Source: Novosphingobium sp. ZN18A2
Lineage (GTDB): Bacteria; Pseudomonadota; Alphaproteobacteria; Sphingomonadales; Sphingomonadaceae
Reading direction: 5' to 3'
NCBI RefSeq assembly: GCF_036784765.1
Contig: NZ_CP136651.1
Location: 2,728,001-2,792,000 of the forward strand
Length of the DNA: 64,000 bases
Positions 53,646 through 62,494 of the stretch are shown piece by piece. How positions within the stretch are numbered: position 1 is the stretch's first letter; each line of letters begins with the position of its first letter. Both the position numbers and the translations under genes were made by a program. The notes beneath the pieces are model-generated. The model was not told where the DNA came from. It did not search any database and saw only the letters and a program-made list of their open reading frames with translations.

Positions 53646-54680
53646 CTAAGCCAAGACCCTGCGCGCCGCCTTGGCGAACAGGGTCGGCAGCCCGGCATCG
53701 TCCAGCCGTTCCACCGGCCACCATTCGCCTTCGCCGACGGGCGGGTTTTCCCCTTCAACAGCCAGAACCGCCAGATCCAGATCAAAGTGCGTGAAGCCGT
53801 GGCGCACGCTTCCCGCCGCATGCCAGTCGCCGGCCAGCGGAGGCTTGCCCGAACCGTCCGACCTTGCGGACCAGCCATCGTCCGGCAGCGCGCGCATGCC
53901 GCCCAGCATTCCCTTGCCGGGACGGCGCACCAGCCACACCGCACCGTCGCGCTCTATCCAGAAGGCGTGTCCCTTGCGCTGCGGCTTCGCCTTTTTCGGT
54001 GCCTTTACCGGATAGCGTTCCGCATCGCCCTGTTTCCCCGCGCGGCAACCGGCGCGCAGCGGGCAGAGCAGGCAGCGCGGCGCGCGCACCGTGCAGACGG
54101 TGGCGCCAAGGTCCATCATCGCCTGCGCGAAATCGCCGGGACGGCTTTCGGGCGTGATCTCCCGCGCCCTTGCACGGATTGCCTTGCGCGCGCCGGGCAA
54201 CGGGTCGGCAATGGCAAAAAGGCGCGAAACGACGCGCTCGACATTGGCGTCGACCACCGCGGCCGGTTGGTCGAACGCGATGGCGGCAACGGCGGCGGCG
54301 GTGTAATCGCCCAGCCCCGGCAGCGCCTTCAGGTCCGCCTCGCTTTCCGGAAAACGCCCGCCCGACGCCGCAACCGCGCGTGCGCAGGCGAGCAGGTTGC
54401 GCGCCCTTGCATAGTATCCCAGCCCCGCCCACGCGGCCATGACCTCTGCATCGTCGGCGGCGGCAAGGTCCGTCACCGACGGCCAGCGATCGAGGAACTT
54501 CGCGTAATAAGGGCCGACCGCGGCAACCGTGGTCTGCTGCAGCATCACTTCCGATAACCACACGCGATAGGGCTCCTGCCGCCCCTCACCCGGCAGCTTG
54601 CGCCACGGAAGGGCGCGCGCGTTGGCGTCATACCAGGCAAGCAGGTCGCCCGAAATCGAAGTCTTGCCGCTGGCCTCCAT
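53646..54680 (-). CDS. mutY: A/G-specific adenine glycosylase
   Basis: A 344-residue MutY that removes adenine paired with 8-oxoguanine. The catalytic Glu is in WLSEVMLQQTTVAAV, the helix-hairpin-helix reads LPGLGDYTAAAVAAIAF with the catalytic Asp in VVDANVERVVSR, and the 4Fe-4S motif C-x6-C-x2-C-x5-C is exact (CTVRAPRCLLCPLRAGC). A Nudix-like C-terminal domain recognises 8-oxoG. It is divergent from dciA with only 14 bp between start codons, so their promoters must overlap the coding ends. Confidence 0.96.
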   Translation of the reverse strand: MEASGKTSISGDLLAWYDANARALPWRKLPGEGRQEPYRVWLSEVMLQQTTVAAVGPYYAKFLDRWPSVTDLAAADDAEVMAAWAGLGYYARARNLLACARAVAASGGRFPESEADLKALPGLGDYTAAAVAAIAFDQPAAVVDANVERVVSRLFAIADPLPGARKAIRARAREITPESRPGDFAQAMMDLGATVCTVRAPRCLLCPLRAGCRAGKQGDAERYPVKAPKKAKPQRKGHAFWIERDGAVWLVRRPGKGMLGGMRALPDDGWSARSDGSGKPPLAGDWHAAGSVRHGFTHFDLDLAVLAVEGENPPVGEGEWWPVERLDDAGLPTLFAKAARRVLA

Positions 54681-54694
54681 CGCGCCGCTATGGC

Positions 54695-55276
54695 ATGGCG
54701 CGCGTGTCAATGGAACGCGATCCGCAAAAGCCCCCCCGCAGCAAACCGGCCCGCAGCAAGCCCGGCAAGCCGTATGAACGGCCGCGCGGCAAGGGCGCGC
54801 GCGCGATTTCCGACCTTATGCCCGAAATCGGGCGCACCGCCTTTCGCCGCTTCGGCTTCGTGCAGTCGAGCGTGGTCACGCGCTGGCCCGAGATCGTCGG
54901 CCCCGCCCATGCCGAACATTGCGAACCGGAATCGATCCGCTTCCCGCCCGGGGAGAAGTCGGACGGCATCCTGCAACTGGTCGTCGCGCCCGGCCACGCG
55001 CCGATCATCCAGCACGTGATTCCCGAGATCGTGGAGCGGGTGAACCGCTTTTTCGGCTACAATGCGGTCGCGCGGGTCAAGATCCGGCAAGGAAACGTTC
55101 AGCAATCATCGGCAAAGCCTGATCCGGCGCGCCGCGCGCCGCCGTCTCTGAAGCCGATCCCGATGGAACTGGGGGAATCCCTGCGCGACATCGGCGATCC
55201 GGAATTGCGCGCGGTGCTGGAATCGCTGGCGCGCAGCGTGGGCGATGCCGGGAACACGGACGACGAGGGGAATTGA
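54695..55276 (+). CDS. dciA: DciA-like DUF721 protein
   Basis: A 193-residue DUF721 protein. The conserved N-terminal KH-like domain covers AISDLMPEIGRTAFRRFGFVQSSVVTRWPEIVGPAHAEHCEPESIRF to IVERVNRFFGYNAVARVKIRQG. The rest is a low-complexity C-terminal tail. In bacteria without DnaC or DnaI, DciA assists loading of the replicative helicase DnaB. ATG 54695 is used; a second ATG at 54710 is possible. The basic N-terminus (KPPRSKPARSKPGKPYERPRGKG) may bind DNA. Confidence 0.88.
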   Translation: MARVSMERDPQKPPRSKPARSKPGKPYERPRGKGARAISDLMPEIGRTAFRRFGFVQSSVVTRWPEIVGPAHAEHCEPESIRFPPGEKSDGILQLVVAPGHAPIIQHVIPEIVERVNRFFGYNAVARVKIRQGNVQQSSAKPDPARRAPPSLKPIPMELGESLRDIGDPELRAVLESLARSVGDAGNTDDEGN

Positions 55277-55278
55277 GC

Positions 55279-56178
55279 GTGAACAGGATCAAGGGGCTTT
55301 TCACCGCATTGACGGCCGCGTTCGCCGGAATGGCGCTGGCAGGTGCGGCGCTGCCGGGCGTTGCGATGGCGGCTGCAAAGCCGCTGCCCGAAGCGATGCC
55401 GGGCGGCCACAACTGGAACGCCACCGTGGCGAAGACCGATCACGACAGCTATGTGCTCGGCAACCCGGAAGCTCCGATCAAGCTGGTGGAATTCATCAGC
55501 TATACCTGCCCGCACTGCGCCCATTTCGAGGAACAGTCCGACGCGCCGCTGCGCATCGGCATGATCGCCAAGGGAACCGGCTCCATCGAAGTGCGCTCGT
55601 TCCTGCGCAACCCGATCGACCTTACGGTGACGATGCTGGCCCACTGCGGCAAACCTTCGCAGTTCTTCATGAACCACGAGATGTTCCTGCGCCGCCAGCA
55701 GAGCTGGATCCAGCCGATGATCGGCTCATCGCCCTCGCAACAGAAGCGCTGGACGAACCCCGACCTTGTGACGCGCAACCGCTATATCGCGACAGACTTC
55801 GGCCTGTACGAGATGATGAGCGAGCGCGGATACAACCGCGTCGAGATCGACAGGTGCCTGGCCGACAGCGCGCTTGCCAAGCGCCTGCAGACAGAGACGC
55901 TGGTCTATGAGGTCGACCCCACCTGCTATGACCAGGCCGACCCGGAGGCCTGCATCAGCGACAGGGTGAAAAAGCTCAAGGAATTCCAGGCCGCCGTGAA
56001 GGCGGGCACCGCCGACCCCAAAGACAATCCCGTTGCCGGACAGGGCGTGCAGGGAACGCCCAGCTTCATACTTGGCGGCGTATTGCTTGCCGGTACATAC
56101 GACTGGGACACGCTGCGCCCGCAGGTGGAGGCTCGGCTCGACCAGCTCAACACCGGCAGCCCGAGCGGCGACGACTGA
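55279..56178 (+). CDS. Periplasmic DsbA-family thiol oxidoreductase
   Basis: A secreted thioredoxin-fold protein of about 299 residues. Its signal peptide is LFTALTAAFAGMALAGAALPGVAMA. The active site is CPHC in LVEFISYTCPHCAHFEEQ and the cis-Pro loop is VQGTPSFILGG. Extra cysteines appear in DPTCYDQADPEACISD. It probably forms or isomerises disulfides in exported proteins. The start is most likely GTG 55279 (GAGGGG 8 bp upstream), with TTG 55273, which overlaps the dciA stop, as an alternative. A second, lipidated relative follows. Confidence 0.9.
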   Translation: MNRIKGLFTALTAAFAGMALAGAALPGVAMAAAKPLPEAMPGGHNWNATVAKTDHDSYVLGNPEAPIKLVEFISYTCPHCAHFEEQSDAPLRIGMIAKGTGSIEVRSFLRNPIDLTVTMLAHCGKPSQFFMNHEMFLRRQQSWIQPMIGSSPSQQKRWTNPDLVTRNRYIATDFGLYEMMSERGYNRVEIDRCLADSALAKRLQTETLVYEVDPTCYDQADPEACISDRVKKLKEFQAAVKAGTADPKDNPVAGQGVQGTPSFILGGVLLAGTYDWDTLRPQVEARLDQLNTGSPSGDD

Positions 56179-56316
56179 GCCCGACCGCCCGACTGTCCAC
56201 GCGCGATTCCTGTGGGGAACGCGCACGGGGGCGGTCATCCGCCCTTCAATCGCCGCTTTCTATCGGCTAGCCCTGTCCTGCACGGGGAAACTTGCGCAAA
56301 AGGAATTTTCGACGCC

Positions 56317-57072
56317 ATGACCACGATCCGCGCCAAACTGATGCTTGCCGCCGCCCTGCCGCTCGCGCTGGGGCTTGCCGCCTGCGGCAAGAAGGACGCC
56401 AGCGGCGATGCGCCGGCGACCAGCAGCACCCCGATCGCCAAGATCGCACCGCCCGCGGGCAAGCAGTGGTCGGACGTCGTCAGCAAGACGGCCGAAGGCG
56501 GCTATCGCATGGGCAATCCCGATGCGCCGATCAAGCTGATCGAGTACGGCGCGCTGTCGTGTTCGCACTGCGCGGAATTCGCCAAGGAAGGCGCGGCCAA
56601 GATCCGCGACGATTACGTCGCCAGCGGCCGGGTCAGCTATGAATTCCGGCCGTTCATGCTGAACATTTTCGATATTACCGCCACGCTGCTTGCGACGTGC
56701 GGATCGGATGAAGCGGTGATTCCGCTGGCAGACCAGTTCTGGGCATGGCAACCGAACCTGTTCGATCATCTCGACGGTAACAAGGACAAGGTTCAGGCCG
56801 CCGGCAACCTTCCGCCCGAAAAGCGCTTCATCGAACTGGCGAAGCTGGGCGGGATGACCGATTTCTTCGCTTCGCGCGGGATCGGCAAGGCCAAGGCCGA
56901 AGCCTGCCTGGCCGATACCGACAAGGCGACCGCGCTGGCCAAGGAAACGCAAGGCTACAGCGAGAAATACAACATCACCGGAACCCCCACCTTCTATCTC
57001 AACGGCAAGGACATCGGTTCGCTGACCTGGGGAGGTCTCGAACCCATGCTCCAGGACGCCGGCGCCCGCTGA
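56317..57072 (+). CDS. DsbA-family lipoprotein
   Basis: A 251-residue thioredoxin-fold lipoprotein. The lipobox is ALGLAACGKK and the active site is CSHC in LIEYGALSCSHCAEFAKEG, with cis-Pro in ITGTPTFYLNGKDIG. The fold and spacing match the DsbA protein just upstream, suggesting duplication, but the anchor and active-site dipeptide (SH versus PH) differ. It would sit on the outer face of the inner membrane or inner face of the outer membrane. The 138-bp gap before it may contain its own promoter. Confidence 0.9.
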   Translation: MTTIRAKLMLAAALPLALGLAACGKKDASGDAPATSSTPIAKIAPPAGKQWSDVVSKTAEGGYRMGNPDAPIKLIEYGALSCSHCAEFAKEGAAKIRDDYVASGRVSYEFRPFMLNIFDITATLLATCGSDEAVIPLADQFWAWQPNLFDHLDGNKDKVQAAGNLPPEKRFIELAKLGGMTDFFASRGIGKAKAEACLADTDKATALAKETQGYSEKYNITGTPTFYLNGKDIGSLTWGGLEPMLQDAGAR

Positions 57073-57103
57073 CGCGGGCGTAAGCGGGATCGGCGGGGGC
57101 AAA

Positions 57104-57370
57104 GAGCCGGACGACACTACCCAGTCCCACCGTGACGGAGTCGATTTTGGTCCAATGCAAGGCGCGAGGAGGGAGCCATGCCATCGCATAGTGACCGACG
57201 AGTAACGCAGCAGTGGGCCAAAATCGGCCCGCCGCAGAGCGGTTGCCCTGTGAAGCCGCGTGGCAATGTCGCGTCGCTTGCCCGGGGCCACCGGCCCGCG
57301 CGGCGCGACGCTTCTCCCCACGCGGCTTCACAGGACAATCACGGCGGGACTGGGTAGTGTCGCCCGGCTC
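57104..57370. mobile_element. MITE-like element with 31-bp terminal inverted repeats
   Basis: This fills nearly the whole gap between the DsbA-family lipoprotein gene and smc. The 31-bp ends (57104-57134 and 57340-57370) are inverted repeats matching at 29 of 31 positions. Inside are two further arms: 57142-57153 with 57215-57226 (11 of 12) and 57247-57263 with 57318-57334 (17 of 17, perfect), the second with an inner GCGTCGC/GCGACGC pair. Folded, it makes a closed stem with two long hairpins. There is no open frame for a transposase and no clear target duplication. It may be a non-autonomous mobile element, a BIME-like repeat or a structured leader of smc. Confidence 0.7.
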
Positions 57371-57377
57371 TCACGCG

Positions 57378-60300
57378 ATGCAGATCAAGCGCTTGAAACT
57401 GTCCGGTTTCAAGAGCTTCGTTGAGCCCGCAGAGCTGCGCATCGATCCCGGCCTTACCGGCGTTGTCGGCCCCAACGGCTGCGGCAAGTCCAACTTGCTG
57501 GAAGCGATCCGCTGGGTCATGGGCGAAAGTTCGCCCAAGTCGATGCGCGGCGGCGGGATGGAAGACGTGATCTTCGCGGGCACCGGCACCCGCCCCCCGC
57601 GCGATTTCGCAGAAGTGGTTCTGTTTGCCGAAACCGCCGAGGACGGCCCCTATGGCGGCGAAATGGAAGTGGTCCGCCGGATCGAGCGCGGATCGGGCAG
57701 CGCCTATCGCGTAAACGGACGCGACGTGCGGGCAAAGGACGTGGCGCTGGCCTTCGCCGATGCCGCCACCGGCGCGCACAGCCCCGCGCTGGTCAGCCAG
57801 GGGCGCATCGCCGCGGTGATCGCCGCCAAACCCGCCGAGCGCCGCCAGATGCTGGAAGAGGCGGCAGGGATTTCCGGCCTTCACGTCCGCCGCAAGGATG
57901 CCGAGCAGAAGCTGCGCGCAACCGAAACCAATCTGGCGCGGCTGGAAGACATGCTGTCCGGCCTGGAAAGCCAGATCGCAACCTTGCGCAGGCAGGCGCG
58001 CGCGGCGGAACGTTACAAGGCGGTGTCGGACAAGATCAGGCTGGCAGAGGCGCGGCTGGTCTTCGCGCGCTGGCGCGATGCCGCCGCCGCCGCCGATGCC
58101 GCGCGCAAGGAGGCCGAAGCGGCGGAGGCGCGCGTTGCGGCCGCCCAAGAGGCTGCGAAAGCCGCGCAGGCCGCGCAGCACGAAGCGGGAAGCGCGCTGG
58201 CAAAGACGCGCGACGAACTGTTCGACCGGCGGCAGGACGCCTCTGCCCATGCGCAGCGCATGGCCGGACTTGCGGCGCAACTGGAGGCGGCGGAACAGCG
58301 CGTGGCCGATATCGACCGCCAGCTTGCGCGGTTGGAGGAAGACCGCGGCGCCGCCGACCGGCTGACCGAAGACGCCGCCGCCGCGCTGACGAAGCTTGAG
58401 GCCGATGTCACCGCCGCCGAGACCGCGCTGACCGAGGCTGAGGCGCGCCGCCCCACACTTACCGCCGCGCAGGACGATGCGGACCGCGCGGCGCGGGCCG
58501 CCGAAGTCGCGCTGGCGCAGCGCGTGGCCGAACAAGCCGGAATCGATGCAGACTGGCGCGTGGCCGAAGCCGCGCTTGCATCTGCCCGCCAGCGCCTTGC
58601 CCGCGCCGATGCCGAGGCTGCGCGCATCGCCGGGCAGGTGGCGGCGCTTGCCGATGAGGCCGATCCTGCCGACCTGGTGGCCGGGGCCGAGAGGCAGCGG
58701 GACGAAGCCGCCGCCGCGGTTGCCGCCGCGCAGTCGGAACGCGAGGCGCTTGGATCGAAGCGTGAGGAACTGAGCGGCGCACGCGATGAAGCCAGCGCCG
58801 CCCTCGCCGCCGCGCGCGCGGAGCTTGCGACGATAGAGCGCGAAGCGGACGCCCTCGCCCGCGACCGCGCGGCTCGCGAAAAACAGGCCGCCGCCAAGGG
58901 CCGGGGACCAAGCGCGATCGGCGCGGTGAAGGTCGCGCCCGGTTATGAACGCGCGCTTGCCGCCGTGCTGGGGCGCGATGCCGCCGCCCCGCTGGGCGCG
59001 GCGCCTGCCGGGGCGGACGGCCGGTTCTGGACCGGCGCCGAAGCGCGCGATCCACTGGACGGTTCGCTTGCCGCGCACGTCACCCAGTGCCCCCCCGAAC
59101 TGGCCGCGCGGCTGGCCCTTGTGCGCGTGGCCGAGGCGGACGACGGCCAGCCGCTTGGCCCCGGAGAATGGCTGGTCACGCGCGAAGGGCATCTGCGCCG
59201 CTGGGATGGCTTCGTCGCGCGCGGCGAAGGCGCGGCGGAAGCGGCCCGGCTTGAAGCCGACAACCGGCTCACCGAACTGGAAGCGCGCCTGCCCGATGCA
59301 CGCGGCGCGGTGGAGCAGGCGGAAGCCGCGCACGAACAGGCGCGCACCGGGCTGGTCGAAGTCCAGGCCGCGCTCGCCGGTGCCGAACGCAGGCTGGCTG
59401 AAGCATCGGACGCCGAACGCTCGGCCCTTCGCGCGCTGGATCAGGCCGAAGCGGCAAAGGCCCGCATAGAGGCGCGGCGAAGCGAACTGGACCGCGCCGG
59501 TCGTGAGACCGAAGAACAGCAACGGGCCGCGCGCATGGAAGTGGACGCGGCCGAGGCACGCCGCGCCGACCTTCCCGATCCCGAAGCGGGCCGCGTCGCG
59601 CTGGAAACCGCGCGCGCGCGCAACGATTCCGCGCGAACCGCGCTTCAGGCCGCCAGCGCCGCAGCCGCCTCGCACGAACAGGACATTGCTGTGGGGCGCG
59701 AACGCGTTGCCGGCCTGAAGGGCGATATCCGGTCATGGCAGGCGCGCGCGGGCGACGCGGCCAGGCGCCTCTCGGAAATGACCGGACGGCGCGAGGAACT
59801 GGCGCAGGAACGCGCGGTCATCGCCGCCAAGCCCGAAGGGCTGACGCGCGAGATCGAGGGCGGAGAAGCGGTGCGCGAAAGGCTGGCGGCGGAACTGGCC
59901 AGCGCCGAAGCCGCGCAAGGCGAGGCAGAGCGGGCTGCCCGCGCCGCGGAAGAAACGCTGAACGCCGCAAACGAAGCGCTCGCTTCCGCGCGCGAAGGTC
60001 GCGCCGGGGCGGCGGCGCGCGCCGAAAACGAAGACGCCCGCCGGCAGGAAATGGCCGGTATTTCGGGCGAACGCTTCCAATGCCCGCCGCCGCTGTTGCC
60101 CGAACGCTTCGGATTCGATTCCGCCGAGGTTGAAGGGTCTGCCGGGGAATCGGCAACGATGGACAAGCTCGTGGCAGAGCGGGAGCGCATTGGCCCGGTC
60201 AACCTTGTCGCGGCGGACGAACTGGCCGAAGCGGAAGAGACGCACGGCTCGTCGGTTGCCGAACAAGCCGAACTGACCGAAGCGGTAAACCGGCTGCGCG

Positions 60301-60815
60301 GCTCCATCGGCAACCTCAACCGCGAAGGGCGCGAACGGCTGCGCGCCGCGTTCGAAGCGGTCGACGGCCATTTTCGCCGCCTGTTCGCCCGCCTGTTCGG
60401 CGGCGGCGAGGCGCACCTGGCGCTGATCGACAGCGACGATCCGCTGGAAGCCGGCCTGGAGATCTTTGCCCAGCCGCCCGGCAAGCGGCTGCAGTCGCTG
60501 ACACTGCTTTCGGGCGGCGAACAGGCGCTGACCGCCGTGGCGCTGATCTTCGCGCTGTTCCTCACCAACCCCGCGCCGATCTGCGTGCTGGACGAGGTCG
60601 ACGCGCCGCTGGACGATGCGAACATCGAACGCTTCTGCGACCTGCTGGACGCGATGACGCAGGAAACGAAGACCCGATACCTGATCGTCACGCACAACGC
60701 CGTCACGATGAGCCGGATGCACCGGCTGTTCGGCGTGACCATGGTGGAAAAGGGCGTATCGCGGCTCGTCAGCGTGGATCTTGGCGGGGCGGAAGAACTG
60801 CTGGCAGCGGAATAG
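57378..60815 (+). CDS. smc: Chromosome segregation protein SMC
   Basis: A 1145-residue SMC ATPase that, with ScpA and ScpB (17.3-18.7 kb), forms the bacterial condensin. Walker A is GPNGCGKSNLLEAIRWVMGE at about residues 32-51. Two long Ala/Glu/Arg-rich coiled coils flank a hinge around residues 515-620 (GRGPSAIGAVKVAPGYERALAAVLG onward). The C-terminal head has LSGGEQALTAVALIFALFL and Walker B VLDEVDAPLDDANIERF. The start ATG 57378 lies 7 bp after the inverted-repeat element; the upstream open frame runs through that element and is unlikely to be translated. Length is standard. Confidence 0.96.
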   Translation: MQIKRLKLSGFKSFVEPAELRIDPGLTGVVGPNGCGKSNLLEAIRWVMGESSPKSMRGGGMEDVIFAGTGTRPPRDFAEVVLFAETAEDGPYGGEMEVVRRIERGSGSAYRVNGRDVRAKDVALAFADAATGAHSPALVSQGRIAAVIAAKPAERRQMLEEAAGISGLHVRRKDAEQKLRATETNLARLEDMLSGLESQIATLRRQARAAERYKAVSDKIRLAEARLVFARWRDAAAAADAARKEAEAAEARVAAAQEAAKAAQAAQHEAGSALAKTRDELFDRRQDASAHAQRMAGLAAQLEAAEQRVADIDRQLARLEEDRGAADRLTEDAAAALTKLEADVTAAETALTEAEARRPTLTAAQDDADRAARAAEVALAQRVAEQAGIDADWRVAEAALASARQRLARADAEAARIAGQVAALADEADPADLVAGAERQRDEAAAAVAAAQSEREALGSKREELSGARDEASAALAAARAELATIEREADALARDRAAREKQAAAKGRGPSAIGAVKVAPGYERALAAVLGRDAAAPLGAAPAGADGRFWTGAEARDPLDGSLAAHVTQCPPELAARLALVRVAEADDGQPLGPGEWLVTREGHLRRWDGFVARGEGAAEAARLEADNRLTELEARLPDARGAVEQAEAAHEQARTGLVEVQAALAGAERRLAEASDAERSALRALDQAEAAKARIEARRSELDRAGRETEEQQRAARMEVDAAEARRADLPDPEAGRVALETARARNDSARTALQAASAAAASHEQDIAVGRERVAGLKGDIRSWQARAGDAARRLSEMTGRREELAQERAVIAAKPEGLTREIEGGEAVRERLAAELASAEAAQGEAERAARAAEETLNAANEALASAREGRAGAAARAENEDARRQEMAGISGERFQCPPPLLPERFGFDSAEVEGSAGESATMDKLVAERERIGPVNLVAADELAEAEETHGSSVAEQAELTEAVNRLRGSIGNLNREGRERLRAAFEAVDGHFRRLFARLFGGGEAHLALIDSDDPLEAGLEIFAQPPGKRLQSLTLLSGGEQALTAVALIFALFLTNPAPICVLDEVDAPLDDANIERFCDLLDAMTQETKTRYLIVTHNAVTMSRMHRLFGVTMVEKGVSRLVSVDLGGAEELLAAE

Positions 60816-60901
60816 GATCTCGTGCACCGCCCCGCGGCTTCCTTGCCAAGCAGCCGCCCGTCATGCAGACTGCATCGGGTCTTGACGGAAGGGGAAGGCG
60901 C

Positions 60902-61327
60902 ATGACCCTCAGATCGACCCTGGCGATTTCCACCATCCTTATGCTTGGCGCGGCGCCTTGCACGGTCAGCGCGCAGGACGCGGCGGAATCGGCCATGATC
61001 CTTTCGGGCACCGGACAGGGACAGGCGAGTTCGGCGCGCTCGCTAGGGTCTTCAATCGCCAACAGCATGAATGCCGCCAGCCGCGAAATACGCACGCAAC
61101 GCGCCAGCGGAAACGCAAGCGGCCGCGCGCATTACAGGCGCCGGACGCGCGGCGTTGCACGCACGGGCGCCGTTTCGGCCGCTATTCCCGCCAATGCAGA
61201 TATGCTGAAGGGCACCGATGCGCCAACTTACAAACTGGGTAATGGCGCTTCGATCCGCGTCAGCGGCGGACTTGTGCAGGCGCCCACCACCTCATGCGTA
61301 AAAGACTGCCCGAAGCCTCCCAACTGA
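60902..61327 (+). CDS. Small secreted protein, function unknown
   Basis: A 141-residue protein with a clear signal peptide (LAISTILMLGAAPCTVSA, cleavage before QDAAES). The mature chain of about 115 residues is Ser/Ala/Arg-rich with a basic RAHYRRRTRG segment and ends with a Cys pair, TTSCVKDCPKPPN, that could form a disulfide. I recognise no domain. GGGGAAGG lies just upstream of ATG 60902. It follows smc by 86 bp and may be read with it. Confidence 0.72.
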   Translation: MTLRSTLAISTILMLGAAPCTVSAQDAAESAMILSGTGQGQASSARSLGSSIANSMNAASREIRTQRASGNASGRAHYRRRTRGVARTGAVSAAIPANADMLKGTDAPTYKLGNGASIRVSGGLVQAPTTSCVKDCPKPPN

Positions 61328-61368
61328 AACGTCGGCCCATCGCACCTCAACCGGTGTAACGCTGGCGA

Positions 61369-62199
61369 CTACGCAAGCCGCGCCGCGTGCCAGGCAACGT
61401 GCTGCGCCATGAACGTCGAGATGAAGAAATAGGAGTGGTCGTATCCCTCTTGCATCCGGATCGTCGCCGGCATTCCAGCCTTCTCGCAGGCCGATGCCAA
61501 CAGGTGCGTCTTGAGTTGTTCCTCAAGGAAATTGTCGGCCGTTCCCTGGTCGACCAGCAGGTCCGGCAAGCGCGCGCCGTCTTCGATCAGCGCGCAGGCA
61601 TCGTATTCGCGCCATGCCGCCTTGTCCGCGCCGATATAGCCGCCCAGCGCCTTTTCGCCCCACGGGCAGGAAAGCGGCGAAACGATCGGTGAAAAGGCGC
61701 TGACCGAACGGAAGCGATCCGGGTTGCGCAGGCCGATGGTCAGCGCGCCGTGACCGCCCATCGAATGCCCGGTGATGCCCTGCCGCGCCATGTCGGCGGG
61801 AAATTCCGCCGCGATCAGAGCGGGCAACTCGCTCTCGATATAGCTGCGCATGCGGAAGTTGGCCTTCCACGGATCTTGTGTGGCATCGACATAGAAGCCC
61901 GCGCCCTTGCCGAAGTCATAACCTTCGTCATCGGGCACATCGTCACCGCGCGGAGACGTGTCCGGTGCAACGAAGATCACGCCATGTTCGGCGCAAGCCG
62001 CGCGATATTCGCCCTTCTCCGTCACATTGGCGTGCGTGCAGGTGAGCCCCGAAAGATACCACAGCACCGGCAGCTTCGCGCCGGGCGCATGGTCGGGCAC
62101 GAAGACCGAAAAGGTCATCGGCGTGCCCGTCTCGCTCGACTGGTGTGTATAGACGCCCTGCGTACCGCCGTGGCTGCGATTGCTGCTGGCCTGTTCCAT
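61369..62199 (-). CDS. fghA: S-formylglutathione hydrolase
   Basis: A 276-residue esterase-D family enzyme that hydrolyses S-formylglutathione in glutathione-dependent formaldehyde oxidation. The nucleophile is in ITGHSMGGHGALT, the acid in LLVDQGTADNFLEEQL and the histidine in QEGYDHSYFFISTF. The conserved segments LPVLWYLSGLTCTHANVTEKGEYRAACAEHGVIFVAPDTSPRG and WKANFRMRSYIESELPALI are complete. ATG 62199 gives the family N-terminus; ATG 62220 seven codons upstream is possible. No formaldehyde dehydrogenase gene is adjacent. Confidence 0.93.
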   Translation of the reverse strand: MEQASSNRSHGGTQGVYTHQSSETGTPMTFSVFVPDHAPGAKLPVLWYLSGLTCTHANVTEKGEYRAACAEHGVIFVAPDTSPRGDDVPDDEGYDFGKGAGFYVDATQDPWKANFRMRSYIESELPALIAAEFPADMARQGITGHSMGGHGALTIGLRNPDRFRSVSAFSPIVSPLSCPWGEKALGGYIGADKAAWREYDACALIEDGARLPDLLVDQGTADNFLEEQLKTHLLASACEKAGMPATIRMQEGYDHSYFFISTFMAQHVAWHAARLA

Positions 62200-62402
62200 C
62201 TTCTCGCTCGATTCTCTCATGCGTTACGATTGACCGGCTGATGGCCCCTGCGCGGGGGTGAGCGCAAGCCCCGATCACCGCTATGTGCGCGCCATTGGGA
62301 ACCGGACGAAGGGAACCAGTGGCCCGAATCGCGGGGGAAGCTGCCGCCGTGCAATTGCACACCCCGCTGCGACTAGCACCGCCTGCGGCGGCGCAAGTCT
62401 CG

Positions 62403-62439
62403 CTCCCCTCCCGCTTGCGGGAGGAGTTGCGGGTGGGCC
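62403..62439. repeat. Extragenic palindromic repeat (copy B)
   Basis: A 37-bp GC-rich unit with the palindromic core CTCCCGCTTGCGGGAG followed by a G-rich arm ending GGGTGGGCC. It lies in the 295-bp gap between fghA and mmsB, in the same orientation as copy C. The rest of that gap shows no gene. Confidence 0.75.
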
Positions 62440-62494
62440 GGCGGTATGTCTGCTTGCGGTTAGACAGCGCAGAAAGCTGCCCTTTCCCTCAACC

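Noticed and set aside
57213..57377. A possible 55-residue N-terminal extension of SMC
   Set aside because: It would translate through the inverted-repeat element. SMC proteins start at or just before the MQIKRLKLSGFKSF-type segment encoded from 57378.
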